64,000 nt of DNA from Actinotalea endophytica (GCF_025717005.1 NZ_JAOVZU010000010.1:124001-188000), one strand, 5' to 3'. Shown: positions 41,306-52,734, counted from the first letter of the stretch. Program-made: numbers and translations. The notes: generated by a model not told the origin, from the sequence alone.

Positions 41306-42259
41306 TCAGGTCGCGCGTCCCTCGCGCAGCGACTGCACCCAGGCCCGGGCCGAGCGGAAGTCCTCGTCGGACGTGCCGGGCCGCATGTCGCCGTACGGAG
41401 CGTCCACCCGCGGGTAGGAGCCGAGGTACCGCACGTGCGGGCAGACCCGGTGCAGGCCGATCAGGGCCTCGGCCATCCGCTCGTCGGCCAGGTGACCCTC
41501 GGCGTCGATCGAGAACGAGTAGCGCCCCAGGGAGTCCCCGATCGGCCGCGACTCGATCCGGGACAGGTTCACCCCACGGGTCGCGAACTGCTCGAGCATC
41601 TCCAGCAGTGCGCCGGCCTGGTTGGACGGCAGGTGCACGACCAGTGTCGTCTTGTCCGCACCGCTCGGCGCCGGCACGTCACCGGGCCGGCCGATCAGCA
41701 CGAACCGGGTCACCGCCGCCTCGTTGTCCGAGACGTGCTCGGCCACCACCGCCAACCCGTAGTGCTCCACCGCCGAGGGCGGCACCAGAGCAGCGTCGAA
41801 CCCGAGGTCCTCGCGGGCCCCGGCGAGCAGCGCCGCCGGAGCGGTGTTGGAGGTCGCCGGCACGTGCACCACGCCCGGCAGGTTCTGGGCGAGCCAGCCC
41901 CGGCACTGCGCCCACGCGTGCGGGTGGGCCGAGATCCGGCGCACCGCGCCGAGGTCCGTCCCCGGGCGCGCGGCGAGCGCGAACGTGACCGGCACGAGCA
42001 TCTCGCGCAGGATCATCAGCGGCTCACCGACCGCGAGGCTGTCCAGCACCGCGGTGACCCCGCCCTCGACCGAGTTCTCGATCGCGACCACCGCGAAGTC
42101 CGCGGTCCCGGCGCGCACCGCGGCGATCGCCGCGAGCACGTCCACCTGCGGCAGGTAGTCGGCCTCGTCCGGGCTCACCACCTGGCGCAGCGCGGCCTCG
42201 GTGAACGTCCCGGCGGGCCCGAGATAGGCGTACCGGGCTCGCCCGAGCTCTGCGGCCAT
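41306..42259 (-). CDS. pheA: Prephenate dehydratase
   Basis: A 317-aa enzyme converting prephenate to phenylpyruvate for phenylalanine synthesis. The PDT domain (YAYLGPAGTFTEAALRQV; VVAIENSVEGGVTAVLDSLA) is followed by an ACT domain that binds Phe for feedback (TTLVVHLPSNQAGALLEMLE ... LSRIESRPIGDSLGRYSF; ESRP motif). It stands alone here, with the large membrane-protein gene 34 nt upstream. Confidence 0.96.
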   Translation of the reverse strand: MAAELGRARYAYLGPAGTFTEAALRQVVSPDEADYLPQVDVLAAIAAVRAGTADFAVVAIENSVEGGVTAVLDSLAVGEPLMILREMLVPVTFALAARPGTDLGAVRRISAHPHAWAQCRGWLAQNLPGVVHVPATSNTAPAALLAGAREDLGFDAALVPPSAVEHYGLAVVAEHVSDNEAAVTRFVLIGRPGDVPAPSGADKTTLVVHLPSNQAGALLEMLEQFATRGVNLSRIESRPIGDSLGRYSFSIDAEGHLADERMAEALIGLHRVCPHVRYLGSYPRVDAPYGDMRPGTSDEDFRSARAWVQSLREGRAT

Positions 42260-42293
42260 GCCCGTGCTCCCTCCCCGTCCGGTCGCGCCGAGC

Positions 42294-45200
42294 CTAGTGC
42301 GTCGAGGAGCGCACGACGGCGAGCCCCAGCAGGGGCACCGCCGACGCGAGCAGCACGGTCGCGATCCGCGTCCCGTAGTCGTTGACCAGCGACCCGGCGA
42401 CCGCCGCGATGAGCAGCCCGACGAGCAGCGGCGTCATGACCGGCCAGTCGGCCACGACCCGCCGGTACCACTGCGGGTGCCACGCGAACCGCCCGCGGGG
42501 CCAGACCAGCAGCACGCCGAGCACCAGCACCGCGAGGGTCAGCCAGGCGACCGGACCGGTGGTGAGCGTCGCGGCGGCATACCCGGCCTTGCGCTCGATG
42601 GTGCTCCAGGCGGTGCCGTCCAGCAGCGACTGGACGAACCTGCCGAGGTGGGTGCGCTGGTCGGCCGGGCGCAGCCAGTCCAGCACGCCGATCCCGCCGA
42701 CCAGCACGACGCCCGCGACCCCGATCAGCAGCAGACGCGACCAGGTGACCCGGATGCCGCCGACGGCGAGCACCACGACGGCCGCCGCGGGCAGCAGCAC
42801 GAGCCCGCCGCCGACGTCCGCCCCGAGCCCGGGCAGCACGTCGACCAGCAGCGCGACCAGACCGACCGCGCCGGACAGCACCATCGCGACGACCCGGTGG
42901 CCGCGCGACGCCCACCACCAGCCGAGCACCGCGGCGAGCACCAGCGCGCCGACGACGTACACCGAGTAGGTGGGGTTGCCGAACCCGTAGTACCGACCAC
43001 CCAGGGTCGGCGACGGGCCGAGCGGGCTCCCCCGGTGCAGCGGGGTGCCGAGCAGCGCATCGAGGGTCAGCACGCCGAAGGTGATCGCGGCGAGCACGCC
43101 CGGCCCGGCCCAGACCGGGCGGCTCGGCGCGAGCGCGGCCACGGCGGCGACCGTCGCGGTGGCCCCGGCCATCGCGAGCCACAGGGCCGTGCCGGGGTCG
43201 TCGGCACGCCACCAGGCCCACGTGGTCATCACGAACAGCCCGACGGGCAGGGCCGCGAGCAGCACGAGCGACCACTCCAGGACCCGGCCGAGCACCGCGG
43301 CAGCCCGCGCCGACCGGGATCGCAGCGCCGGTCCCACCAGCGCCGCGAGCGCGAGCAGCAGCAGCGCGACGACCATCGGCGTGCCGGTCAACCAGCCGGA
43401 CAGGCCGCGCAGCGCGTGGTCCCGACGGGTCAGGTCGCCGAGGCCGTCCACCACGCCGGCCACGTCGGAGGGCCGCGTGCCGGCGGCGGTCAGCGTGGAC
43501 CCGGTGAAGTCGGCCGGCTCGGGCACCCCGGCGGCGACCAGCACCGTGGTGGGCACGTCGAGCAGCCGCGCCACGCCCTCCCACCGCGTCGAGGGCGAGG
43601 AGAGGTAACGCGCCCCGAGCCCCGCCGAGGGGGTCACCGCGCCGACGCCGAGCACGGGCCGCTCAGGGCTGGGGTTGCCCACGTCCACCAGCAGCACCAC
43701 GGCGTCCTGCGGCGCCGCGGCGAGCACCCGACGGACCGTCGCGTCCAGCTCCTGGAGCGCCGCGTCGCGCTCGGCGCCCGGAGCGGTACCGGGCGGGGCG
43801 GCGGGGTCGACCGCCGCGGACGGGTCCGCCATCGCGGGAACGGCACCGGCGTCGACGACGGTGACCGGGCAGTCGAACGCCTCCACCGGATCCGCGAGCG
43901 CCGCGTCGAGATCGAGGTACCGGCCGACCGCGCCGGTCGAGTCGGCGAGCGTGAGCGCGGCACCCGGTCCGACCGCCGTGGAGCACACCGCGGCGTCGGA
44001 GAGGGCGTCACCGAGCGTGCCCAGGTGCGGCTGGTACGGCGATCGCGACTGCAGCGACGCGAGGTCCGACCAGCCGGTGACGTCCGCACCGTCGCCGGAC
44101 GCCTCGACCGACCACGGCAGGCAACCGAAGTCCGAGCCGTCCCGCTGGCCGGTCAGGACGGCGAGCCCGGCGGACATCGACAGCCAGCCCGACGCGAGGC
44201 AGCGCCGGTCGGTCCCGGTCACGCCCGGCGCGATCCCGCCGACCACGGCGCCGTCACGCACCAGGGCCCAGATCGCCGGGGTCGCGGTCCGGTCCACGTC
44301 CGCCCAGCTCAGACCGGCGGTGCCGACCACGACGATCGGCTGCCCGGACTGCACCACTGGGGTCGCCTCGCCGCGCGGCACGTCGCCCGCGGCGACCTGG
44401 CTCGGCAGCACGGCGACCCCGAGGAGGAGCGCACCCGCGAGCCCCGCGGCGACCATCACGAGGGCGCCCGGCACCGACCGGACCAGGGCGTCGCCCTCGT
44501 CCGGGGAGGCACCGGACCACGTGTGGTCCGCCCAGGACACCCCGAGCATCGCCGCGACGAGGCCGAGCACCACCACCGCGACCGCGATGCCGGAGTCGTT
44601 CAGCACCGCGCCGAGGCCCGCCGCGACCACCACGGCGACGACCGTCTGCCACAGCACGGGCCGCTCGGCGTAGACCGCGCGCAGGCCCGCCGGCCGCCAC
44701 GGCCCGACCAGCACGAGCGCGGCGACGACCACCGCGACCGTCGCGAGCGCACCCACCGGGTTGGCGACCGTGGCCCACGCACCGGCGGCCTTCTCCTGGA
44801 TGACCGCCCACGCGCTGCCCTCGACCACCCGTTGCACGAACAGGCCGAGGTGCGAGGCGGGTCCGGGGCGCAACCAGTCCACGATCCCGACCACCAGGGC
44901 CACGATCGCGGCGAGCCCGGTCGCCGCGAGCACCCGCCGGGTGGTGACCCGGCGACCGGCGAGGCCGAGCACGAGCACCACGAACGCGGGCACGAGCGCG
45001 AGGATGCCGCCGAGGTCGGCCCCGAAGGCCGGCCAGCCGTCCACCACGACCGTGACGACGCCGACCGCGGCGGCCGCGCCGAGCCCGACCCGGCGGGACG
45101 GCACCGTCGCGGCCAGCGCACCGGCCAGCACGAGCGCCGCGGCCGCGTATACCGAGAAGGCCATGTTGCCGAAGCCGTAGAACCGGGCACCGACCGTCGC

Positions 45201-46877
45201 GCTCGCGCCCAGCACCGACCCCTGCTGCAGCAGCGTGCCGGTGAGGCCGTCGACGGTCAGCACCAGCCAGGTCATCAGGGCCAGCGACCCTGCGAGGCGC
45301 CACGGTCCACGCGGCAGCAGCCGCGAGGTCGCCCAGGCCGCGAGGGCGACGGCGAGCGCCGCGGCCACCGTCCACAACGAGGCGGCCACGACGGGTGCGG
45401 GGGACAGCCACCAGCGCGACAGCGACGCGAGGAAGGCCCCGGCCGGTGTCGCCGTGGTCACCACGAGGGTCGCGACCACGGCCCGGCGACCGGCAGCGCC
45501 CAACGGCCGGCGCAGCAGGACCACGAGGCCGGCGAGCAGCATGCTCAGCCCGACCGCGGCGGAGAGCACGGGCAGCAGGCGGGTGACGGTGGTGGTCAGC
45601 TCGGTGAGGTAGCGGCGGTTCTCCACGGTGCGCTCGGCACTCATCCGCCGGTCACCGGTGACGGTGATCGCGGACCCGTCGAGGCCGCTCGCGTCCGCAC
45701 CGGCCTGCTCGGCCAGGGTCGCGGTGAGGTCGGTGAGCGTGACGAGGCCCACCCGCCGGGTCGAGTCGGAGGTGACCCAGCCCGTCACGGCCGAGCCCCG
45801 CTGCCAGTCGATCACGACCGGCAGTCCCTGCTCGCTCGTCTCGCCGGAGACCCCGGCGACGATCAGCCGCCAGCCGGTCGGCAGGCGCTCGGCCAGGCCC
45901 TCGACCGTGCGGTCGAGCCGCGCGAGCGCGATCCGGCGGCTCTCGGGGTCGTTCCCGAGGTCGCCGAGGTCGAGGACGGTCACCGGGCACTCGGTCAGCT
46001 CCGTGTCGTCGAGACGGCTCACGGCGTCCGCGTACCGGCCGACCGTGCCGTCCGCACCGGCCAGCGCGACCGCGGCGCCCGGTCCGACGGCCGTCGCGCA
46101 GCTGCCGGCCACTGCGATCCGCTCGCCGAGGGCACCCGGCGTGCCGGCGTCGGTGGACTCGGGCACGTCCTGGTCGGTGTCGGCCGTCGTGGTGTCGTCC
46201 GCCAGCAACGTCGACCAGCCGACGACCGTGCCCGGGGCCGGCTGGTCGGGACCGGCCGGCTCGTCGACGTCGGGCACCGGCACGCAGTCCAGGGGAAGCT
46301 CCTGGTCGGCGCCGTCCGGGAGCGGTGCGGTGGTCCGCCGACCCGCCGAGATGGTCAGCCAGGCGTCGACCGGGCAGGTCTGGCCGCCGGAGGTCCGCAC
46401 CGACACCGACCCGACCGACCCGGTCGCGACCAGCCGCCACAACGTCGGGGTCGCGGTCCGGTCGATGTCCGTCCAGTGCAGGTCGCCCGTGCCCACCAGC
46501 ACGACGCCGGTGTCCGGCACCGCGGTCGGGTCGGCCGCAGTCGGGTCCGCAGCGGTCGCGTCCTCAGCAGCCGCGTCTTCAGCAGCCGCGTCTTCAGCAG
46601 CCGCGCCTTCAGCAGCCGCGTCTTCAGCAGCCGCGTCTTCAGCAGCCGAGGCGGCAGCGGCCGGGCCGACTGCCGCGAGCGAGCCCGCCGCGGCGAGCGT
46701 CGCCGCCTGCGCCGGCAGCGCGGCGAGCGACGTCAGGGCTCCGAGGACCACGCCGAGGAGCAGGCCCACGCTCAGGCCGCGACGCAGTCCCCGACGCGAC
46801 CTCCGGGTCACGACCGCGCCCCGCCCCGGGCGGGCAGCATGCACGACGACCGCCACGGGACGACGGTCGGTGCGCAC
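42294..46877 (-). CDS. Giant internally duplicated membrane protein, 1,527 aa
   Basis: GTG start at 46877 (a later in-frame GTG at 46811 is possible). A signal-like helix (about 35-60) and an Ala/Glu/Asp repeat (about 76-106) precede two homologous units of about 700 residues. Each unit has an extracytoplasmic alkaline-phosphatase-like half (VVLVGTGDLHWTDIDRTATP; VVVGTAGLSWADVDRTATP) and a membrane half of about ten helices ending in WLRP...VNDYG/LNDSG. Conserved FYGFGN/YYGFGN sites fall in the membrane halves. Role unknown; a duplicated envelope-related transporter or enzyme is a guess. Confidence 0.8.
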   Translation of the reverse strand: MRTDRRPVAVVVHAARPGRGAVVTRRSRRGLRRGLSVGLLLGVVLGALTSLAALPAQAATLAAAGSLAAVGPAAAASAAEDAAAEDAAAEGAAAEDAAAEDAAAEDATAADPTAADPTAVPDTGVVLVGTGDLHWTDIDRTATPTLWRLVATGSVGSVSVRTSGGQTCPVDAWLTISAGRRTTAPLPDGADQELPLDCVPVPDVDEPAGPDQPAPGTVVGWSTLLADDTTTADTDQDVPESTDAGTPGALGERIAVAGSCATAVGPGAAVALAGADGTVGRYADAVSRLDDTELTECPVTVLDLGDLGNDPESRRIALARLDRTVEGLAERLPTGWRLIVAGVSGETSEQGLPVVIDWQRGSAVTGWVTSDSTRRVGLVTLTDLTATLAEQAGADASGLDGSAITVTGDRRMSAERTVENRRYLTELTTTVTRLLPVLSAAVGLSMLLAGLVVLLRRPLGAAGRRAVVATLVVTTATPAGAFLASLSRWWLSPAPVVAASLWTVAAALAVALAAWATSRLLPRGPWRLAGSLALMTWLVLTVDGLTGTLLQQGSVLGASATVGARFYGFGNMAFSVYAAAALVLAGALAATVPSRRVGLGAAAAVGVVTVVVDGWPAFGADLGGILALVPAFVVLVLGLAGRRVTTRRVLAATGLAAIVALVVGIVDWLRPGPASHLGLFVQRVVEGSAWAVIQEKAAGAWATVANPVGALATVAVVVAALVLVGPWRPAGLRAVYAERPVLWQTVVAVVVAAGLGAVLNDSGIAVAVVVLGLVAAMLGVSWADHTWSGASPDEGDALVRSVPGALVMVAAGLAGALLLGVAVLPSQVAAGDVPRGEATPVVQSGQPIVVVGTAGLSWADVDRTATPAIWALVRDGAVVGGIAPGVTGTDRRCLASGWLSMSAGLAVLTGQRDGSDFGCLPWSVEASGDGADVTGWSDLASLQSRSPYQPHLGTLGDALSDAAVCSTAVGPGAALTLADSTGAVGRYLDLDAALADPVEAFDCPVTVVDAGAVPAMADPSAAVDPAAPPGTAPGAERDAALQELDATVRRVLAAAPQDAVVLLVDVGNPSPERPVLGVGAVTPSAGLGARYLSSPSTRWEGVARLLDVPTTVLVAAGVPEPADFTGSTLTAAGTRPSDVAGVVDGLGDLTRRDHALRGLSGWLTGTPMVVALLLLALAALVGPALRSRSARAAAVLGRVLEWSLVLLAALPVGLFVMTTWAWWRADDPGTALWLAMAGATATVAAVAALAPSRPVWAGPGVLAAITFGVLTLDALLGTPLHRGSPLGPSPTLGGRYYGFGNPTYSVYVVGALVLAAVLGWWWASRGHRVVAMVLSGAVGLVALLVDVLPGLGADVGGGLVLLPAAAVVVLAVGGIRVTWSRLLLIGVAGVVLVGGIGVLDWLRPADQRTHLGRFVQSLLDGTAWSTIERKAGYAAATLTTGPVAWLTLAVLVLGVLLVWPRGRFAWHPQWYRRVVADWPVMTPLLVGLLIAAVAGSLVNDYGTRIATVLLASAVPLLGLAVVRSSTH
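46561..46650 (-). repeat. Six 15-bp tandem repeats encoding EDAAA
   Basis: Units of TCTTCAGCAGCCGCG with single-base variants, six in a row, encode Glu-Asp-Ala-Ala-Ala in the linker before the first unit of the giant membrane protein. In frame and slippage-prone. Confidence 0.9.
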
Positions 46878-46886
46878 CGGCCAAGG

Positions 46887-47657
46887 CTACGTGGCGGATC
46901 CCTTGCGCAACCGCGTCCCGACGCCGCGGGCGACCGAACGCACCTTGCGGGCGTTCACCGCCATCAGCACGTCGCGATACTGCGCGGCGCGGTGCAGCTG
47001 GCCCTTGAGGTCCGTGCCCGACGCGCGGTGCTTGAGGTCGCAGGGCACCTCGACCGCGACGTAGCCCTGTGCGACCAGGTCGATGCTCAGGCCGGTCTCG
47101 ACGCCCCAGCCGTGCGCGAGCGGGGTCCCGGCCTCGAACGCCTCCCGGCTCAGGCAACGGATCCCGGACAGCGGCTGGGTCGGCGTCCAGCCGGTCATCG
47201 AGGCGATCGACCGGCGCGCGAGCCCGACCACGATGCCGCGGCCACCGGCGCCGGGCTGGGGCGGGAGCAGGGCGATCGCCATGTCCGCGCTGCCCTCGAG
47301 CACGGGCGGCACGAGCGGTGCGGCGTTCACCGCGGTCTCGCCGAGGTCGCCGTCGAGGAAGAGCAGCAGCCGCGGCGGGGCGTCCTCCGCGTCGCGCATC
47401 GCGACCACGGCCGCGCCGGTCTCCATCGCCGAGGCCTTGCCGCGGTTCACCGAGTGCCGCACCACGACCGCGCCGGCGTCACGAGCGACGTGCTGGGTGG
47501 CGTCGGTCGAGCCGTCGTCCACGACGAGCACCAGGTCGACGTTGGGGATGGCCTTGGCCGCCCGCACGGTCGCCGCGATCCGGCGCGACTCGTCCTTCGC
47601 CGGGATGATCACGGCGACGCGCTGAGGCGGAGGGGACGACGCACGGCGGGCTGCCAC
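46887..47657 (-). CDS. Family 2 glycosyltransferase
   Basis: A 256-aa GT-A enzyme: VAVIIPAKDESRRIAATVRA, the DDGS site VLVVDDGSTDATQHVA (about 42-57) and the DxD-like FLDGDLGE (about 100-107). The second half has LSGIRCLSREAFEAG and no membrane helix, as in soluble GT2 enzymes of the glucosyl-phosphoglycerate or dolichol-like group. It lies 9 nt upstream of the giant membrane protein in the same direction, suggesting a joint cell-envelope function. Confidence 0.85.
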   Translation of the reverse strand: MAARRASSPPPQRVAVIIPAKDESRRIAATVRAAKAIPNVDLVLVVDDGSTDATQHVARDAGAVVVRHSVNRGKASAMETGAAVVAMRDAEDAPPRLLLFLDGDLGETAVNAAPLVPPVLEGSADMAIALLPPQPGAGGRGIVVGLARRSIASMTGWTPTQPLSGIRCLSREAFEAGTPLAHGWGVETGLSIDLVAQGYVAVEVPCDLKHRASGTDLKGQLHRAAQYRDVLMAVNARKVRSVARGVGTRLRKGSAT

Positions 47658-47724
47658 AGGACAACCCTAGCGACGCGGGAGGCCTGCGCCATCGCAGGCC
47701 CACTCCATGGTCAAGGAGAGGTCA

Positions 47725-47772
47725 CGCCCCGGGAATCGGCGCGGCGCGGGCGCCCCGGGAATCGGCGCGGCG
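47725..47772. repeat. Direct repeat of 22 bp, 26-bp period
   Basis: CGCCCCGGGAATCGGCGCGG-CG occurs at 47725-47746 and again at 47751-47772 between the glycosyltransferase and DUF5926 genes. Function unknown; could be a small duplicated operator or a mutational duplicate. Confidence 0.6.
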
Positions 47773-47786
47773 TGAGCGCCCGCGCG

Positions 47787-48623
47787 TCAGCGCAGCGTGA
47801 GCTGCCGGGCCACCAGGCCCGCGCGGGCCCGGCGCTCGTTCGCGGTGAGCGGCTCGGTGACCGCGAACGCCTCGGTCAGCCGTGCCCCGAGCTCGGCGAG
47901 CGGTTCCTCGACCATCTCCGGCTCGGAGCCCTTCGTCAGGTCCCAGACCGGCACCAGGATCCCGCAGGACCGGAACGCGCCGACGAACCGACCGTCACGC
48001 CCGCTGGGGCCCAGACCGGACTCGCGCCGCGCGTGCAAGCGGGCGAGCGCGTCGAGGAAGACCTCCTCGTCCTGCGGGACCGCCCAGCGCAGGAACTCCT
48101 TGTCGCCCATCCGGGCCCAGTAGGCCGACTCGACCGCGCTCATCCGCACGGTCGGGACCACGGTCTCGTTCATCCGGTCCAGGGATCCGCGCACGTCGGG
48201 CGTCAGCTCCACACCGGCCGCGGTCCAGAAGTCGAAGCCCTCGTGGACGGTGACCTCGAACGGGACGTCCAGGTCGAGCACGTCCTGCAGCCGCGGTCCC
48301 GGCTCGATGATGCCGAGGCTCCGCACCGGCGTCCCGGCCGGCGACTCGAGCGCCGTGAGCAGGGCGACCGCGAGGTCCCGGGAGGCGTCCCCGGTCCCGG
48401 CGTTCTGCTGCAGACCGATCATGATCGTGTCGTCGCCGCGGTGCAGCGCGGGCCACGCGAGCGGCAGCACCGTCGCCACCGTGACGTCGACCGCGCCGTA
48501 CTCGGCGGTGGTGCGTGCGGTCCCGGTCGCCGCCGGGACGACCTCCCGCATCGCCACCCAGTCGGTCTCGCCGGGGATGCCCTCGAACGGGCGCAGCACG
48601 AAGTCCACGGAGGCACGGCTCAT
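47787..48623 (-). CDS. DUF5926 family protein
   Basis: A 278-aa protein ([20 protein letters not shown]). [40 protein letters not shown] and a C-terminal [16 protein letters not shown] match actinobacterial DUF5926 proteins, some once called SecA-like although no ATPase motif is present. Function unknown. Divergent from pgm; 62 nt separate the start codons. The longer upstream frame crosses the divergent promoter and is not coding. Confidence 0.82.
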   Translation of the reverse strand: MSRASVDFVLRPFEGIPGETDWVAMREVVPAATGTARTTAEYGAVDVTVATVLPLAWPALHRGDDTIMIGLQQNAGTGDASRDLAVALLTALESPAGTPVRSLGIIEPGPRLQDVLDLDVPFEVTVHEGFDFWTAAGVELTPDVRGSLDRMNETVVPTVRMSAVESAYWARMGDKEFLRWAVPQDEEVFLDALARLHARRESGLGPSGRDGRFVGAFRSCGILVPVWDLTKGSEPEMVEEPLAELGARLTEAFAVTEPLTANERRARAGLVARQLTLR

Positions 48624-48684
48624 GGCGCGAGAGCCTACCGGCAGCCCCTGGGCGGGCGACGCTGCAGGGTGGGAGGATCGCGAC

Positions 48685-50364
<1,680 letters not shown>

Positions 50365-50379
50365 TCCGACCGGGTCGGT

Positions 50380-50400
50380 ACGCGCACGGCCCGTGCGCGT
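50380..50400 (+). terminator. Hairpin after pgm
   Basis: ACGCGCAC (50380-50387), loop GGCCC, GTGCGCGT (50393-50400). It stands between pgm and the rightward MFS gene and would uncouple them. Confidence 0.6.
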
Positions 50401-50435
50401 GCACCCGCGCGCCGAAGACCTGGCAGGATCGGGCG

Positions 50436-51656
50436 GTGCTCCAGCCCTACCGTGACGTCCTGACGCGCCCTGGCGCTCTGGCGTTCTCGGCCGCGGGCGT
50501 GCTGGCCCGGCTGCCGATCTCCACCGTCGGGATCGGCACCGTGCTCGCGGTGTCCGCGGTGTACGACTCGTACGCGCTGGCCGGGCGGGTGTCCGGCGTC
50601 GTGGTGCTCACCCAGGCCGCCTGCTCACCGTTGCTGGCCCGGCTGGTCGACCGCCGCGGGCAGGCGGTCGTGATGGGCCCCGCGGTGGTCGTCACGGTGC
50701 TCGGGCTCGCGTTGCTGGCGAGCACCACCGCGGCCGCCGGCCCGGAACCGCTGCTCTACGCGGGAGCGGCGCTCGTCGGAGCGAGCATGGGCTCGATGGG
50801 TGCCCTGGTCCGCGCCCGCTGGTCGCACCTGCTCAGCACGCCGGCGGAGCTGCACACCGCGTTCTCGCTGGAGTCGACCCTCGACGAGGTCGTGTTCATG
50901 GTCGGTCCGGTGCTCGCGACGCTGCTCGCCACCGGTTGGACCCCGACCGGCGGGCTGCTGCTCGCCGCGCTCGCGGCCGCGGTCGGCGGCTGGCTGCTGC
51001 TCACCCAGCGCGGCACCGAGCCTCCGACCCACCGCGCCGACGCGGGTGCGCCGCGGACCCGCATCGTCTCGGTGCCCTTGCTCGTGCTGGTCGGCTCGTT
51101 CGTCGCGATGGGCGCGATCTTCGGCGCGATCGACGTCTCGGTCGTGGCGTTCACCGAGGAGCAGGGCCACCCCGGGTGGGCCGGCGGCGTGCTCGCGGTG
51201 TTCGCGTTCGGCTCGGGCGCGTCGGGCTTCGTCTACGGCGCGCGGCACTGGGCCGGTCCGCTGTGGCGACGCTACGGCCTCGGCATGGTGCTGCTCGGCG
51301 TCGGCGTCGCGACGCTCGCCCTGGTCGGCTCGATCCCCGCACTCGCCGCCGCCGGACTGGTCGCCGGCATGGCGATCGCGCCGAGCCTGATCGCCGGCAA
51401 CGCGCTGGTGGCCGAGCTCGTCCCGGTCGGACGGCTCACCGAGGGCCTGACCTGGGTGGGCACCGCGCTCGGCGTGGGGGTCTCCGTGGGCTCGTGGGCC
51501 AGCGGCACGATGGTGGACCGGGTGGGCTCACCCGGCGGGTTCACGGTGGTCCAGGTCGCCGGCGCGGCCGCGGTCCTGGGCACGCTCGCCGCACTCCCCG
51601 CCCTCCGTCGCGCGACCGCCGGCAGGAGCCCGGCGGCGCCGCCGTCAGAGGCCTGA
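50436..51656 (+). CDS. MFS transporter, 406 aa
   Basis: Twelve predicted helices, a basic cytoplasmic loop near LARLVDRRGQAV (after TM2) and a central loop about residue 195. The LESTLDEVVFMVGPVLATLL segment is typical of sugar-efflux/YfkF-like actinobacterial MFS proteins also seen in the second MFS of this window (LESTVQEVVFIAGPVVAAAA). Substrate unknown. GTG start; its last 12 bases overlap the end of the convergent VIT1 gene. Confidence 0.85.
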   Translation: MLQPYRDVLTRPGALAFSAAGVLARLPISTVGIGTVLAVSAVYDSYALAGRVSGVVVLTQAACSPLLARLVDRRGQAVVMGPAVVVTVLGLALLASTTAAAGPEPLLYAGAALVGASMGSMGALVRARWSHLLSTPAELHTAFSLESTLDEVVFMVGPVLATLLATGWTPTGGLLLAALAAAVGGWLLLTQRGTEPPTHRADAGAPRTRIVSVPLLVLVGSFVAMGAIFGAIDVSVVAFTEEQGHPGWAGGVLAVFAFGSGASGFVYGARHWAGPLWRRYGLGMVLLGVGVATLALVGSIPALAAAGLVAGMAIAPSLIAGNALVAELVPVGRLTEGLTWVGTALGVGVSVGSWASGTMVDRVGSPGGFTVVQVAGAAAVLGTLAALPALRRATAGRSPAAPPSEA

Positions 51657-52730
51657 GGAGCCGAACGCCGAGCCGAGACCGTAGGTCACCGCGGCGGCGC
51701 CGATGCCGATCGCGAGCTGGCGCAGCGCGCGACGTCCCGGCGGGCCACCCGAGATCAGCCCGACCAGGGCGCCGACCAGCAGCAGGACCGCTCCGACCGC
51801 GACGGTCGCGGTCACCAGGGCAGCCGTGCCGGACATCCCGAACACCCACGGCAGCACGGGCACGGCCGCGCCCGTGGCGAAGAAGGTGAACGAGGACAGC
51901 GCCGCGCCGACGTCGGTGCCGACCGCGACGTGGTCCTCCTCGGGGTGGTCGGACCGGAACGCAGTGGACTCGTGGCCGAGCTCGGCGATGTCGGCGAGCA
52001 CCTCGCGCGCTCGCGCCTCGGCGTCCGCGGGTGACAGGCCGCGGGCCCGGTAGACCAGCGCCAGCTCGTTGACGTGCCCCAGATCCGGCAGCGCACGCTC
52101 TGCGGCGTCACCGATCGCTGAGGCCGCGAGCAGCTCCCGCTGCGAGCGCACCGAGATGAACTCGCCGGCGCCCATCGACAGCGCCCCGGCGAGCAGACCG
52201 GCGAGGCCGGTGAGCAGCACCGTGCGGGTCGGGGTGCCGGCGGCGGCCACCCCGATCACCAGGGCCAGGTTGGACACCAGCCCGTCGTTGGCACCGAACA
52301 CGGCCGCGCGGAACGTCCCGGACAGCCGGGTTCGGCCGCGGGCCGCGAGGCCGCGGACGACCTCCTCGTGGATCCGCTCGTCGGCCGCCATCTGCGGGGT
52401 GGCGTCGTCGTCCTCGTCGTACGTCAGCCGTGCCTCGGAGCGCTGGGCGAGCGCCAGCACGAACACCGAGCCGAGCCGGCGCGCGAGCCACGCGAGCATC
52501 CGGAACTTCCACCCCGGCCGCCCGGGCGGCCCCGCCTGGTCGCCGAGCAGCTCGGCCCAGTGCGCGGCGTGCCGACCCTCGGCCTCGGACAGCGCGAGCA
52601 GGATCTCGCGCTCCTCACCGTGCCGGTGACGCGCCAGGTCGCGGTAGACCTGCGCCTCCGCCAGCTCGTCGGCGAGGTGCCGACGCCAGCGGCGCAGGTC
52701 GGCTGCGGTCGCGGTGCGAGGTTCTGCCAC
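51645..52730 (-). CDS. Ferritin-like/VIT1 fusion metal transporter
   Basis: A 361-aa protein with GTG start. Residues 1 to about 130 are a rubrerythrin-like helical domain with ExxH-type metal ligands (DELAEAQVYRDLARHRHGEE; LSEAEGRHAAHWAELL); residues about 145-361 are a VIT1/CCC1 transporter with GANDGLVSNLALVIGV and five helices. This MbfA-like design exports iron or manganese. It is downstream of metF with a 4-nt gap, and overlaps the convergent MFS by 12 nt. Confidence 0.9.
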   Translation of the reverse strand: MAEPRTATAADLRRWRRHLADELAEAQVYRDLARHRHGEEREILLALSEAEGRHAAHWAELLGDQAGPPGRPGWKFRMLAWLARRLGSVFVLALAQRSEARLTYDEDDDATPQMAADERIHEEVVRGLAARGRTRLSGTFRAAVFGANDGLVSNLALVIGVAAAGTPTRTVLLTGLAGLLAGALSMGAGEFISVRSQRELLAASAIGDAAERALPDLGHVNELALVYRARGLSPADAEARAREVLADIAELGHESTAFRSDHPEEDHVAVGTDVGAALSSFTFFATGAAVPVLPWVFGMSGTAALVTATVAVGAVLLLVGALVGLISGGPPGRRALRQLAIGIGAAAVTYGLGSAFGSSGL

Positions 52731-52734
52731 CCGG

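Noticed and set aside
46561-46650. CRISPR-like array
   Set aside because: Units are only 15 bp, contiguous without spacers and in frame within a gene, so this is a coding tandem repeat.
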